Shown: piece by piece, positions 11,620 through 22,181 of the stretch
How positions within the stretch are numbered: position 1 is the first letter of the stretch
How the letters are laid out: each line of letters starts with the position of its first letter
Source of the DNA: Ischnura elegans
Lineage: Eukaryota > Arthropoda > Insecta > Odonata > Coenagrionidae
Length of the DNA: 64,000 nt
Reading direction: 5' to 3'
Assembly: GCF_921293095.1 (NCBI RefSeq)
Contig: NC_060248.1
Location: forward strand, 131,762,972-131,826,971
Program-made: the position numbers and the translations under genes
The notes under the pieces: model-generated
Seen by the model: the letters and a program-made list of their open reading frames with translations, nothing else
What the model was told of the DNA's origin: nothing
Databases searched by the model: none

Positions 11620-14020
11620 CCCTTTTACAGTATGATGCATATATGTTTCGATCTTTTCTTGATGTCTCCACAATTTGCATTTTTCACTGAAGACTGGTTA
11701 TGATTGTAAAATTGCACCGCATCTCTTTCGAGTAATTCAACGCAGTTCTTTCCAAGAGTTTCTTTTGTAATGGTAGAGAGATAATGCCCTAGTTTGTGCC
11801 AGTTGTCCAGCATACAAACTCAGCATCTGTTGTAGACAATGCTAAACATCCCTGCTTTTTGCTTTCTCAGGCAACTGCTCCATTGGCTAACTGAAACACA
11901 TGCGTACAATAAGACAATCTGATTTGTTTTGTCACAGGCGAAGTCAGAATTTGCATATCCCTCAGTAAATTTTCCTGATTTAGAATAAGCAATATTATAA
12001 TTTATATTTCCCTTCAGGTATTCAAATATCATTTTTGCATTGGTCCGGTGTTCCAATATGAAATCGTGGTTAAACCTACTTTACTTGGATACTGCAAAGG
12101 CAATATCGGGCCTCAAGCAAATCATTGCATACACGAGACAGCCAATTTACTCTTGATATGGAACTTCAGGGCAAGTTTTTGGGTCATCATGAGTTACATT
12201 CAAACCTTCTTCTATGGGAGTAGGAACAGTATCATCCATCATATCAAATTTAGACAATACGGCCAAGGTATTCCTCCTGATCCAACTCTATTCCCTGACT
12301 TTTCCTGTTTAATCTTATACCCAGAATTCCCGTAGCTTCTCCAAGGTTTATGATCTCAATATGTTTTCCCAATGATATAATTAATTCATCAACAATACCA
12401 TCATTTTTTCAGAACACTAGTCCATTAAACGCTAATAAATGCAACATAATTTCCATTTCGCTAAAAAAGTCCCCTTATGATTTCAGGTACAGTTTAAACT
12501 CCCTTCCCCTCAGACGAGTCTCCACCATCAAAGACTTAGGTGTCTTAATGGATCAAAAATTAAATTACTGTGAGCATATTACAAAAATTAAAAACAAAGC
12601 TATGTCTCTCCTTGGCCTCCTCTACCGCTTCTCAGAAATTGCAGACCCGATAGCATTACGCCCATATTTTTCAACTATTGTCATTCCCGTTATAATGTAT
12701 TGCTCCCCCATTTGGACAATCTCAGCCCCATCCAATATTTTGGCTCTTAAAAGTGTGACAAATTTTTTCACTAATATAGTTAAGTGCAGAGCCCCTCATC
12801 TTCGTAATATGTCCGCTGATACTGTTTTGCACACTCTCTCTGTATCTAATATTCCAAATTTAATCCTAAAATCTGATTTAAAACTAATACATAGCATTCT
12901 AAACTCTTCCATAGACTGTCCCGATCTCATCTCCGATCTAAACTTTAAAGTTCCATGCTGACCCACTCGAACGCATTCGCTCCTCCATGTGCCCATTCCC
13001 AGATTATCACTAACCAAACGTTCCATCCTCTCCCGCCTCTCTTCCCTCATAAATTCCCTTCCAGATCACATTGACCCGTTCTCCTTTCCAAACCACTCCT
13101 TTACAAACCGTGCTCTTTCCTACCTTAATAGAAACTCTTAAGGTCAAAGAGCTTACTTCAATGTATTGTTATTTGTTTAAATTAATTATGTTTGATTGTG
13201 TTTGTGCTTTTATTTTTGTTATACTGTGTCACTATAAAATGGCAAACTATGCTGTATGTGGACTATTTGATAAATAAATAAATATAAATCAGTGACTTAG
13301 CACAGCAGTGGTAGAAAGGGTAGGGCCACTTGTCTTTTTTGTGGAAACGTGACTCAATAGATAGATTCTTAGAACCTAGGCCTCTGAGTATACCTGTATG
13401 CGTATCATACTAAGACTCCTATGCCTATTTTGAGCCATAGATAGCTTTATGCAGTTTATACATACATACATCTTTTTCTCGGACTCCTCAACTACAAATC
13501 CTTCTGGCTGCTCCGTATAGATTGTTTCTTTAAGATCACCATTTGGAACCAATGGTGCTGTCACTTCCAATTGATAGATTATTAAGACCAATTCTAATGA
13601 TAAAGTGCTCTGCTACCCCATGGTGGAATTGCTTGCAATCAGGGAGAACGCTTCATGGTAATCTGTACCATACCTTTGTGTGAATCCCTTTGCTACCAAC
13701 CTGGCCTTATGAGGCACAAATTCCCTTTCAGCATTCTTTTTCTGCTTAAACACCCATGTACACAGAATCGTCTCCTTATCTTCTGGCAAGTTCAAAAGAG
13801 GCAAAACTCCTTTCTTAATCAGTGAATCTCATTCAGCACTTCCCCAGTGTTTTATTTGTTTTGGGATAAAGCTTCTTGTATTGCCTGAGGGTCACTGCAA
13901 AGGGACAAAGGTTGATTGCAGGTCGAAATTTTCTAGCCAATCTATTCCTAATAGGATACCTGCTTGCTTCCGCTTCTCCTTCCTTGCTTCCTCCCTCCCT
14001 CTGACTCACTTTCTTCATTA
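11620..14020 (-). mobile_element. Decayed Copia-type LTR retrotransposon, pol remnant
   Basis: Read on the minus strand, a linker with a YPIRNR motif (13833-14018) is followed by RT. The RT shows WVFKQKKNA, ARLVAKGFTQRYGTDYHEAF (13613-13804) and then YTEQPEGFVVEE (near 13500). After a non-LTR insertion the Copia reading resumes with YLGRIV, VPTP and [11 protein letters not shown] (~12080-12250). RNase H follows with YLKGNINYNIAYSK and GYANSDFACDK (11900-12056). Frameshifts and stops are frequent. LTRs were not recognised. Confidence 0.85.
12335..13290 (+). mobile_element. 5'-truncated non-LTR (Jockey-like) fragment inserted in the Copia element
   Basis: The frame 12350-12961 is a late-RT segment: LNANKCNIISI, a TIKDLGVLMDQKLNYCEHI block, and the SPIWTISAPSNI C-terminal region. 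Coding is followed by a 3' UTR and an (AAAT)n-like end, GATAAATAAATAAATATAAA, near 13270-13290. It belongs to a different family from the elements at 1-10 kb. It splits Copia RT from RNase H and is therefore younger than that element. Confidence 0.8.
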
Positions 14021-14354
14021 CTCTGAAAAGTAATGTCTACACTACTTGGAACTTAAACATTACTCTCGCTACTTTATTCAGAACTGGAGTCAACATCACG
14101 TGGAATTCGACCATTACCCTCACGACTTGGTTTCTTTTCCTTTTTGACTTAAGCATTGCCAATCTCTCCAGTCTGAGGGTGGGGCAGGGAACTTCGGCCA
14201 TGCCCCATTATCAAAGGTGCTCAATGTCTTAACCGCCCTTGGGAAATATTGTTCTCTTCATGCTCTTGCAATTGATATCAGCTCTATGTGAGGAATTTGC
14301 TGTTGTATGAATTACAAACAAATGAGCTAAGATTTCTGAAAATGCAGATTTTGT
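14021..14354. other. Intergenic between Copia remnant and hAT MITE
   Basis: No gene recognised. It may hold the upstream end of the decayed Copia element, but no LTR could be paired. Confidence 0.4.
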
Positions 14355-14362
14355 GTTAAAAC

Positions 14363-14751
14363 TAGGGATGGACTGATTCCGGATTTTTTTGGATCCGGAT
14401 TCGGATCAGATCCTTGATTTTCGGAGCCGGATCTTTTGGATCAGATATTTTTAGAATCGAATGCATTTTCAAATTCCTGACGCTGAGATTCCCAGTCGTA
14501 TTTTGCTATTTTTATTTTCCGCGGCTGAAATTCTCCTTTGTAACCTCTGCGAGAGTTTTCAAACAAAACGGTTCATGAGTTGGAAAAAATCGCATGCCAC
14601 GGTGCATTCGAAGATAGATTTGGAACTATTTCCACCCTTATTGCATTCACTGAAGCTATTGTTCAAAATTTTGGATCCAGATCCGATGTATCCGATGATG
14701 GGCAATATCTGCGGATATTTGGATCCGAGGTATCCGATCCGACCATCCCTA
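14363..14751. mobile_element. hAT-type MITE, 389 bp
   Basis: The ends are TAGGGATGG... and ...CCATCCCTA. They are flanked by 8-bp near-duplications GTTAAAAC (14355-14362) and CTTAAAAC (14752-14759). The interior is rich in GGATCCGGAT-type repeats. An 8-bp target duplication with TAGGGATGG termini is the hAT signature. There is no coding capacity. Confidence 0.85.
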
Positions 14752-15349
14752 CTTAAAACTGGTTGAAATTACTGTAATAAATAATTTCGAAATAGTCCTC
14801 ATGAAATTAATAAGGTAAAGATTACATGCCAAATAGCATTGAGTGTCCACACACGGTTAACACATTCAATGCGGATGATATTTTCACCGAAACCTCCAGT
14901 GACGGAAGGGTGATTTTCCTTTATAACGGTGGTCTTGTAAGTAATGCAACAGAATTTGCAATTTTTTTTGTTTCTATTTCACGCAATTTGTAAAAAACCT
15001 TAATGACATACATGTATGCCACCCGTCACCAGTAATTGAGAATTCACGCAACCCACATTACACGCATGCAATTTCCCTTGTATGAAGGAGTGAACTTTTC
15101 ATATTTCCGTTTATAATACTTCTTCTACCGTTGATTCCTTAGGTTAATGACGAAAATATCTTGGAATTAGTCTTTTCGTGTATTTTTTTGTTTCACCGGC
15201 CGTAGATTTAATTTTTTCAGGTCACCGAAGTAGAGCACACAATGAACGGCAAGAAAAATATAAATTTATGGAATAAGCATTTTTTTAATCAAAGCAAATC
15301 TATGTTACCTCAGAGTTATTGCAAAATTGAAACATTTCAACAAAAATTC

Positions 15350-15550
15350 TCACAAATTTTTATGATATATTTGAAAGCAAGGCCTTAGACAGAGCCCTGG
15401 TTGACCTTCACATTCTGGGCAAATCGTAGTCACTGTCCTACGGATGCCTTCACGGTTAGCGTAGAAATGAAGAGCATGCATCATTCCTAAAAACCTATCA
15501 CGGCACATTTTCTCCTGAATATCGGTACTGGCACTAATTCTGACCTCCAA
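15350..15550 (-). pseudogene. Fused remnant of a piggyBac transposase
   Basis: This 66-codon frame joins two distant parts of a piggyBac transposase. The first half, MCRDRFLGMMHALHF, resembles the early conserved SRDRF...LHF block. The second half, CPECEGQPGLCLRPCFQIYH, is the C-terminal cysteine-rich zinc-binding tail (C-x2-C...LC...PCF..YH). The whole DDD catalytic core between them is missing. It therefore cannot catalyse transposition. It could at most be a DNA- or zinc-binding peptide, which is speculative. Confidence 0.75.
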
Positions 15551-15824
15551 TCGTTAGAAATCGTGTTAAACCTAATTGCGCCCATGTGGAGAAGAAGACC
15601 GAGTCAAGTTTCCAGTTCCCCCTGCCCAACGGCTTCCAATCCATTATGCCCTTAGTGAAGGCCCTTGGTGAAGGATTTTGTAGGAAAATGCTTTCTGCAT
15701 TTTTCTCCGTCTATGAGAGGATTATTTCAAAGAAAATATCATTTGCAAGTTGAATAATCCCTGGGAGTGCCGCTGGTAGGGAGGGACTCCAACCTTGAGC
15801 CTTGAGCCAGCAAAATAGTACAAT

Positions 15825-16800
15825 TTGTGTAATGGAGTGTTGCATATGTGATTAATATGTTAGTTTTTATGAAAATTAAGACTGTATCTGTACCTAACAC
15901 TAGAATGTATTAATGACCTACAAAACGAAAACACCATAATGAACAGAGGACAAGTAATTGATGTGGAGCATTGACTGAAAATATGCCGTAAAATTAGGAA
16001 ATAAACCCAAAATATGTAAAAAAAACGTAATTTGCAATAATGGCTTACAAAATTATTAATAAAGTATAAAATACGACCTTATGGACGGCATGGAAACATT
16101 TTGGAATAAAATAGTAAGTTTTGAAACGGGAATATGTACACGTTATTAACAAAAACTAAGTCTGATCATAATTTTTGTGGTTGCGCATAAGATATGAATA
16201 AATTAAAAAATAAGATAAAAATACTATTTAAAGGGAATAAATAATGGTTAAATGCCGTAATGCTTAAAATACCTCTCAGTTTATCTATTTATTTCCGCAA
16301 TTTCGTTTACAAAGCTAAGGAAACAAATAAACGATTTAAAAAAATACAGACCAATACTGCACATAATGCAATGCAGTGTTGCATACGCGATTAATATGTT
16401 ATTTTTTTATGAAAAGGAAGAAAATCTGCAACTAACCCCAACACGTATGAATAACTCAGAAAATGAAATAAAATCAAAATGAATTAGAGGATTGGTAATT
16501 GACCTAGAGAAACGCATGAGAAAATATGCCGTAAAAGTTGGAAAAAGACCCAAAAAAATCACCCAGGATAAACGTAATTTGCAATAATAAAAAAGTTCCT
16601 AAAGAAAGAAATTCAAATATAACATAATTAACTGAACCACCGCACTAAGATCATTTTTTTATAATGTAGTGAGAATGAAACGGGGATAAATATCTTAAAC
16701 AAAAAAATTAGTCTACTAATAATTGTTGTGATAGCACATAAAATATGAATAAATAAAAAATGAAGGTAAAAAAAAACAAATTAAAAAAATAATCTATATG
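15825..16800 (+). repeat. Diverged tandem duplication inside the piggyBac derivative
   Basis: Positions ~15825-16260 and ~16362-16800 align in direct orientation. Anchor strings such as GATTAATATGTTA, AAATATGCCGTAAAA and CGTAATTTGCAATAAT occur in both halves with the same spacing. The two units have diverged by many substitutions. Neither half has a convincing coding frame. Confidence 0.75.
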
Positions 16801-17138
16801 TAAGACATGATGATGATATTTAGGATAAGAATAATGAAAAAGAGGTGAAAGAAATGAAAAGAAAAATCTCAACCTGCCAAATTGTTCCAAAAATAGCACT
16901 AAAGTAAACAAAAAAACACTAAAAATGAAGGAACACACAGAACTAGAAACGGACACTTCCGCATTGGTGTAAGGTCACTCCCGAACTGCGGGAGGGTGAA
17001 AAAGTAACGCTAGGCGTGCTCGGAGCACCCCAGTGACCAGCGGAAAAACGAACTCCCAAAGACATACATTTATGTCATCCGCCTGAGTGGAAAAGCCCTC
17101 ATGACATATATATATGTCATCCGCCCTGAAAGTGTTAA

Positions 17139-17488
17139 AGTATCATCAAGAGTAAATATGTAGTTATATGTGAAATATTTATATTAATAGCATGAAAAGA
17201 ATTCCTCAATGTAATAAAAGGATTTTTAGTGTGTCCTGAAGGTAACATAAGTCTAATTTTATTGACGATGGTGATGTTTATGAGTACAACACTTTAATTA
17301 CGGCGTGAGTAGTGTTTGGCGATGTAGCTGTCAACAAACCAGTGCCAATAGCACTTTAAACCACTCCACCTCATGGAGATCATTATCCAAGTATGGCTAG
17401 GTGGTGGTGACAAAAATATCCCCTTGCATTGGTCACCTGATATCTGTGCTGATAAAAATATCCATGTCGATTGCATTGGTCGCCTGAG
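17139..17488. other. Short intergenic with repeated 17-mers
   Basis: TTGCATTGGTCACCTGA (17424-17440) and TTGCATTGGTCGCCTGA (17471-17487) form a 47-bp-spaced direct pair. The reverse complement TCAGGTGACCAATGCAA recurs at 18399-18415, just past the adjacent hAT-like element. The last bases (CGCCTGAG, 17481-17488) are the left target duplication of that element. No gene is seen. Confidence 0.6.
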
Positions 17489-18371
17489 TAGTGATGGCGT
17501 AAACGACTCTTTTTGTGGAGCTGCCTCACCGCTCATAGCACTCCTGACAGCTGCTCGCACAGTGTAACTCAGCAAAGCATTTCTGGGTTGAGGGGATGGG
17601 GAAGAGGGGAGTGGAAGAAAGGGAAGAAGGGAATGTGGTGAGGGGGGATTTCTGAGCGAAAATTTAAAATGCAACATATCCGAAATCACAATTTGAAAAA
17701 TTGTATTTAAATCAATCACGCATTGCAAAGTCACAATGTTTAAGAGGTGATATATTAACTGAGGAACTATTTCTGGCGATATGTTATATCTTTCATGGAA
17801 GACGGAAAATGTATTCCGTCTCCTGTGCTCAGATATGACAGCAATTTAAAAAATTCTGTGGAGACAAAATATTCTTGCCGAAACTAAATGATCATGAAAG
17901 CAATTCATAAATAGTTTCATCGATTAATCTTAGTTTTTCGTGTTTGAACGAATGTTCATTTTTGTCTCGTATTATTTTCATAAATTTGCCATTGCCGAAC
18001 AACTTTACATGAGCATCTTCCATCATTTCTCTTTCACGATGCATAAAACACGCAGGAGAGAGAATTACGATAAGGGTCATGTGAGGTTCTTTAGAGTAAT
18101 GCCCAGAAAATGAATCAGGAGAATCTTTCAAGAGGCGCTAAAAGGTGAGCAGTGAATAGCGCCATGTGCTCCCTTTGATCCGCCAAACGTGCAATGAGCC
18201 TCGTACGGAAAATGATTGTGGAAGGAGTCATGTGCGCATGGAGTCCAACGGAGGGAGTTGTCTGCGGAGGGGAGAGAGTTGCGACTCACCGAATAAGACT
18301 CTTATCGCCCCACAGCTCTATCTGCTGAGTCGCACATTTGAACTGACTCACTTGCACAGTGCCCATCACTG
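17489..18371 (+). mobile_element. Non-autonomous hAT-like element, 883 bp (left copy)
   Basis: The right terminus in reverse complement reads CAGTGATGGGCACTG, a classical hAT end. The left terminus reads TAGTGATGGCG. Flanks are CGCCTGAG (17481-17488) and CACCTGAG (18372-18379), matching at 7 of 8 bases. A second copy lies in reverse orientation at 26733-27524. Open frames inside (for example 17892-18131 minus) have no recognisable product. Confidence 0.75.
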
Positions 18372-18379
18372 CACCTGAG

Positions 18380-18930
18380 TGCAATCAGATAGTCGCAGTC
18401 AGGTGACCAATGCAAACGACACAAACTGAAGGTGAACAAATGGATGATACACACTATGGAAGGATTAGTATATGCATGCTTCATCTACTTTTTACCCTTT
18501 TAGTGCAGTGGGCTGATATATCAGCTCTTATGTAGTCCATTATTTAATTTGCTATGACTTATTTTTCCACCTTCTCAGGTCATTATCATTATCATTAACG
18601 TCTTGATAAAGACCTGAAAAGGTCGAAACTGGTTGAGTTTTTTCATAAATACTGTACGGAATACTAAAAGGTTTAATTTTGAATCTATAATGTCACCATA
18701 CCGCAAAATGAATTCACAAAAAATTATTTCAAATATATTTATGTATATGTTCGTGATCGTCTATTTCATCACCTGGTGTGGTTCTAAAAGTAAAATTGAG
18801 TAAAAATTGGTCTCGATAGGAGATGGAATCTCTCAACTAGGAAATCCGTAATTATGAGTTCATTTTTAATGAGAAGGAAGTGTTCTTTTAGACTCAAAAT
18901 TGAAGAATGTTTTGGAAAGAAAAAAAGATT
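18380..18930. other. Intergenic, nothing recognised
   Basis: Contains the 17-mer TCAGGTGACCAATGCAA (18399-18415), inverted relative to those at 17424 and 17471. It also holds a short AGGTC..ACCT-type hairpin near 18575-18625 (TTCTCAGGTCATTATC and AAAGACCTGAAAAGG). No gene. Confidence 0.4.
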
Positions 18931-18932
18931 TA

Positions 18933-19083
18933 CCGTATATGTCTGAATATAGTCCCCCTTTTTTTCCAAAAATGCCCATGGTAAAAGTAAAGGGGGGGAC
19001 TATATTCAAACTCATATTTTTACTTTTCCCGAAACTGAAGCCTCAAAATTAGGGGGGGGGGGACTATATTCGGAGAAATACAG
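18933..19083. mobile_element. Small MITE, 151 bp, TA-flanked
   Basis: The left end CCGTATATGTCTGAATATAG and the inverted right end CTGTATTTCTCCGAATATAG are flanked by TA (18931-18932, 19084-19085). AATATAGTCCCCC-type motifs occur at both ends and once more internally, inverted, near 18990-19005. It is non-coding. Confidence 0.75.
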
Positions 19084-19085
19084 TA

Positions 19086-22060
19086 CTTAAGGTATTGAGG
19101 CCGAATTCTACAGGTTAGCTTTGTGGAGGGCATGCGATTCTGAGCGAGCAAGCAGCTGGAGATATGACTAATATGACATGAGGATGATACCTGTGAAACC
19201 CTACAGCTGCCTGTTTTGAACACTATGATTGTAGGATAAAGACCTTATTTTTTGCTACTGCTCAATTAGGAGAGAAAAAAATGTGATCTCGATGCAGGTT
19301 TACAGCACTATTCATAACATCATCTCAGCTAAAATGTCCATCATTTATAAATAATATTTTCTTTACGGGAATAAACTGCCTCACGTTTGTATCCTGACGT
19401 TTCACTCTGCCCTCAACCTTACTGATGAGGGACATGAAAATATCTTCACCCATCGTCAATTAATGTCAATAATTATGGGAACATCGGCAACCGACTCCTT
19501 CTCCAGCATGGTGAGCACGCATATTCCAATGCATTCATATCCCCTTACTGGCCAAGGCCAAGTCCAACACTCCCTCAGTTTTCTTTTTTTCGCCTCTTTA
19601 ATGTTCAAGAGGCGAAATTGCTCAGAAGGACAGAATCCTCCACTTCACAAGCTTCCACATTTGTTTACTTAAATATCATCTTTCGTTCGTTTGCCATCTT
19701 TTGGTCCAAATGAGATGGATTGTTGGAGACCCCCATTCCGTTGCATACAAATTTATGCGTCAAAATTTTTAGTCCAAAAATTTTGATGCAAATTTGACCG
19801 TGGGACACCGGCTTTAGCCCAAACTTGTGATGCAATGTTGCGTTCTGCGGGATAACAGCACCTCTCAGGCGGTACACCATGCGCCAACATGGTTTGCAGC
19901 CAATCGCTGTCCCACAAACGCACCTCACACCCTCGCCTAGTCATACAATGTTGTCACGTGCATATGGAGCACTGAAACGAGCCTGAACCACCAAAACAAG
20001 CCCTTTCTTCGAATCACCTGAACAAAGGATTCTTCCTTTGGGTCCTTCACGCTCGTCGTCCCTCTTTACGGAACTCTTTTGTTCACAAGTGATGTAGGTG
20101 TTTCCCTTTCTTACCTGGCTACATTGTACCTAACTAGACCCTTCTACCTGTCATCGGACGCAACATTTTCTAAAATCTTATGAAATTTCTGAGCTTTGAG
20201 AATTTTCAATATCCTTCAGGATATTTTTCAATTGGTAATTAGGATCCTCAAGACTTATATAGTAAACCTGCTAATTTTCATAGCAATTGGATGAAAAGTT
20301 TGGCTGAGACAAATTTTTTCCCTCTGGAGGTACAAGTACCCCTGGAGACCGCATTCATTGAAAAACTGCAGTTTCGCCCAAACTTCAAATGGTTGTGAAA
20401 AAAAACTAGTGGAGATAGCCAAGAAATATTTTACACTGTTTCATTCCTATATGGAAGGATGAAATTTGCCAAGTTTCATCAAAATTCGAGTCGGTGGGTG
20501 TCATGCCTGGATGAACTGACATGGAATGACCCATCTTGTTCGTACAGACTGTCCCAAGGGTCGTGTGTCATTTTTGACCTCTAATTTTAGTAACTTCCCC
20601 TCGAGCAATATTCTTGAAAATTTGCATACTTATGGGGATAGGTCCTAAGTTTTGTAGAGTGTATGCAAAATTTTACAATTTTGACCTCACAATGTGGGCC
20701 CAAACCAAAATTTTGAATTTGCCTTATGGGGTTTCAATGTTAAAAAATTCGAGAGAGAAAATAGTCTGAATTTCACTGACCAAGATGTCCATTCTTAGGT
20801 TTTCGGACATGAGTAAACCGAAAATAACACTTTTATTTACGAAAATTCAATCGTTGACCCAGTAAGGTCACTGTCAAGGTCATAAGGGTGGCAAAAAGAA
20901 TAGAATACCAACAAAGGTGTCGATCCATGGGTTTTAAATGGTGCTCAACTCATTGGTATTGTCCAAATACTTGTCTTATCCACTATTGGACCTCCAAGGC
21001 TAATACTGAGGTCGAAGGTCATAGAAGTAAACGTCGGGCCATCGTGACAACCAACGTGTTGAACCATAGATTTTAAAGGGTGCTCAAGTCAGTTTTGCAG
21101 TTCATTTATCAGTGTTTTTGATTTTTTGACCTCCAAAGGTCGTAATGGGGTCAAAGGCATGATTTGATATATCAGGGAAACTAATGTCTCCTTGGTCGGG
21201 TCTTCTTGGTGGCCACTCATTTTCATGCAAGCCACCTTACCTGAGCAGCAATGTCACCCATTTGAGGAACTCTTCTGCTGCATGTCTCTTTGGAATTAGT
21301 TCGTTGCTAGTCATAGTGGAAAGAGGCACCATGAAGAGCCTTACTCCCACGATCAGGGCGGATATAATTGAGACGTATTAAACGGAATGTCAGTTATCAT
21401 AACGATTCGTAAAATTTTCTTTGAGCATGGTGTTCACCTTAGAAGAACAGTGGTCCACAGGTTATATGACAAATTTAGGAAGGGAAGTTGTTTCAACGTG
21501 GAACACCTTAAGAAGAGGAATGTTTATAGAGGCTCTGTTTATGGGAAGACCATAATTAAAAGACTTCCAATACCTTTATGGATGAGAATTATTTCTTCAA
21601 TTTCTGAAAGTCTTCATCAAAACTTTTCTCTGAAACTTAGGCTGCATATTGTTCTGAATATGTATGTATGTATTTTGAAAATGCATATGTTTATTCCTTT
21701 CAACTGTATATGGCTGGAATACCTCAAGTTTTGTAAGCATCCTCTTATCTCATGAAATCTTATCTTCTAACCTTATCTTATAAGCTACTAATACCAGACC
21801 CCTAACCTTGAAATAAGTCAAAACCTGGGTCAACAGTATAGTAGTTGGTCATAATTTCTCGTTAATCATTATTTTGTAAATTGTAATTTCTCAAAATACC
21901 ATTCTATTACACTACATGTCTACTAAGACCTAGTAGCTTTTTCTGTTTCATCACACTGATTCAAAATTTATTTCCTGTTTTCTTTTCCTTTAAAATTAAC
22001 CATTGTTATAAAGTGTAATTCAATGTTGTCCGATGCTGACATTATTTGAATTAATTCTTT
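19086..22060. other. Intergenic, degenerate repeats, no supported gene
   Basis: No frame here reads as a known protein. Around 20870-21150 a degenerate direct repeat is visible (GTGTCGATCCATGGGTTTTA with AATGGTGCTCAA, versus GTGTTGAACCATAGATTTTA with AAGGGTGCTCAA). Repeated AAGGTCATA phrases accompany it. The frame 21387-21755 has a vaguely helix-turn-helix-like stretch but is not called. The promoter or an upstream exon of the gene at 22182 may lie here. Confidence 0.45.
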
Positions 22061-22065
22061 CCAGG
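22049..22065 (+). promoter_or_regulatory. Possible 3' splice site upstream of the NACHT gene
   Basis: A pyrimidine tract followed by CAG (TTAATTCTTTCCAG|GATT, ending at 22064) is a good acceptor and precedes the start codon by ~117 bp. If used, the gene has at least one upstream non-coding exon, and 22065 is the first base of its main exon. Transcript evidence is needed to confirm it. Confidence 0.4.
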
Positions 22066-22181
22066 ATTATTGATTACTCGAGAAAGTGATAGGTGGATAA
22101 GGATTTTATGAGCACTGATTTGTAAATGGAGGATGTTGATTTGTGGTCTCGTCTGGAATTTGTTGTGGCAGTCCATTTATC

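Larger units (their letters stand above)
14861..17134 (-). mobile_element. piggyBac-type deletion derivative, 2.27 kb
   Basis: It is bounded by TTAA at 14857-14860 and 17135-17138. The left end CACATTCAATGCGGATGA pairs with the right end, which in reverse complement reads CACTTTCAGGGCGGATGA. Subterminal GACATA..TATGTCATCCGCC repeats lie near the right end (17063-17125). A weaker GACATACATGTATG lies near 15006. TTAA target sites are diagnostic for piggyBac. Only a fused remnant of the transposase remains (15350-15550). The rest of the interior is AT-rich and contains a ~540-bp-spaced tandem duplication. Confidence 0.85.

Noticed and set aside
17892-18131. Possible small gene on the minus strand with a counterpart near 26.9-27.1 kb
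   Set aside because: The similarity is explained by two copies of a non-autonomous hAT-like element. The frame is not maintained in the other copy and has no known domain.
21387-21755. 122-codon frame with a helix-turn-helix-like start
   Set aside because: The similarity to transposase N-termini is too weak and the second half is low-complexity hydrophobic sequence.
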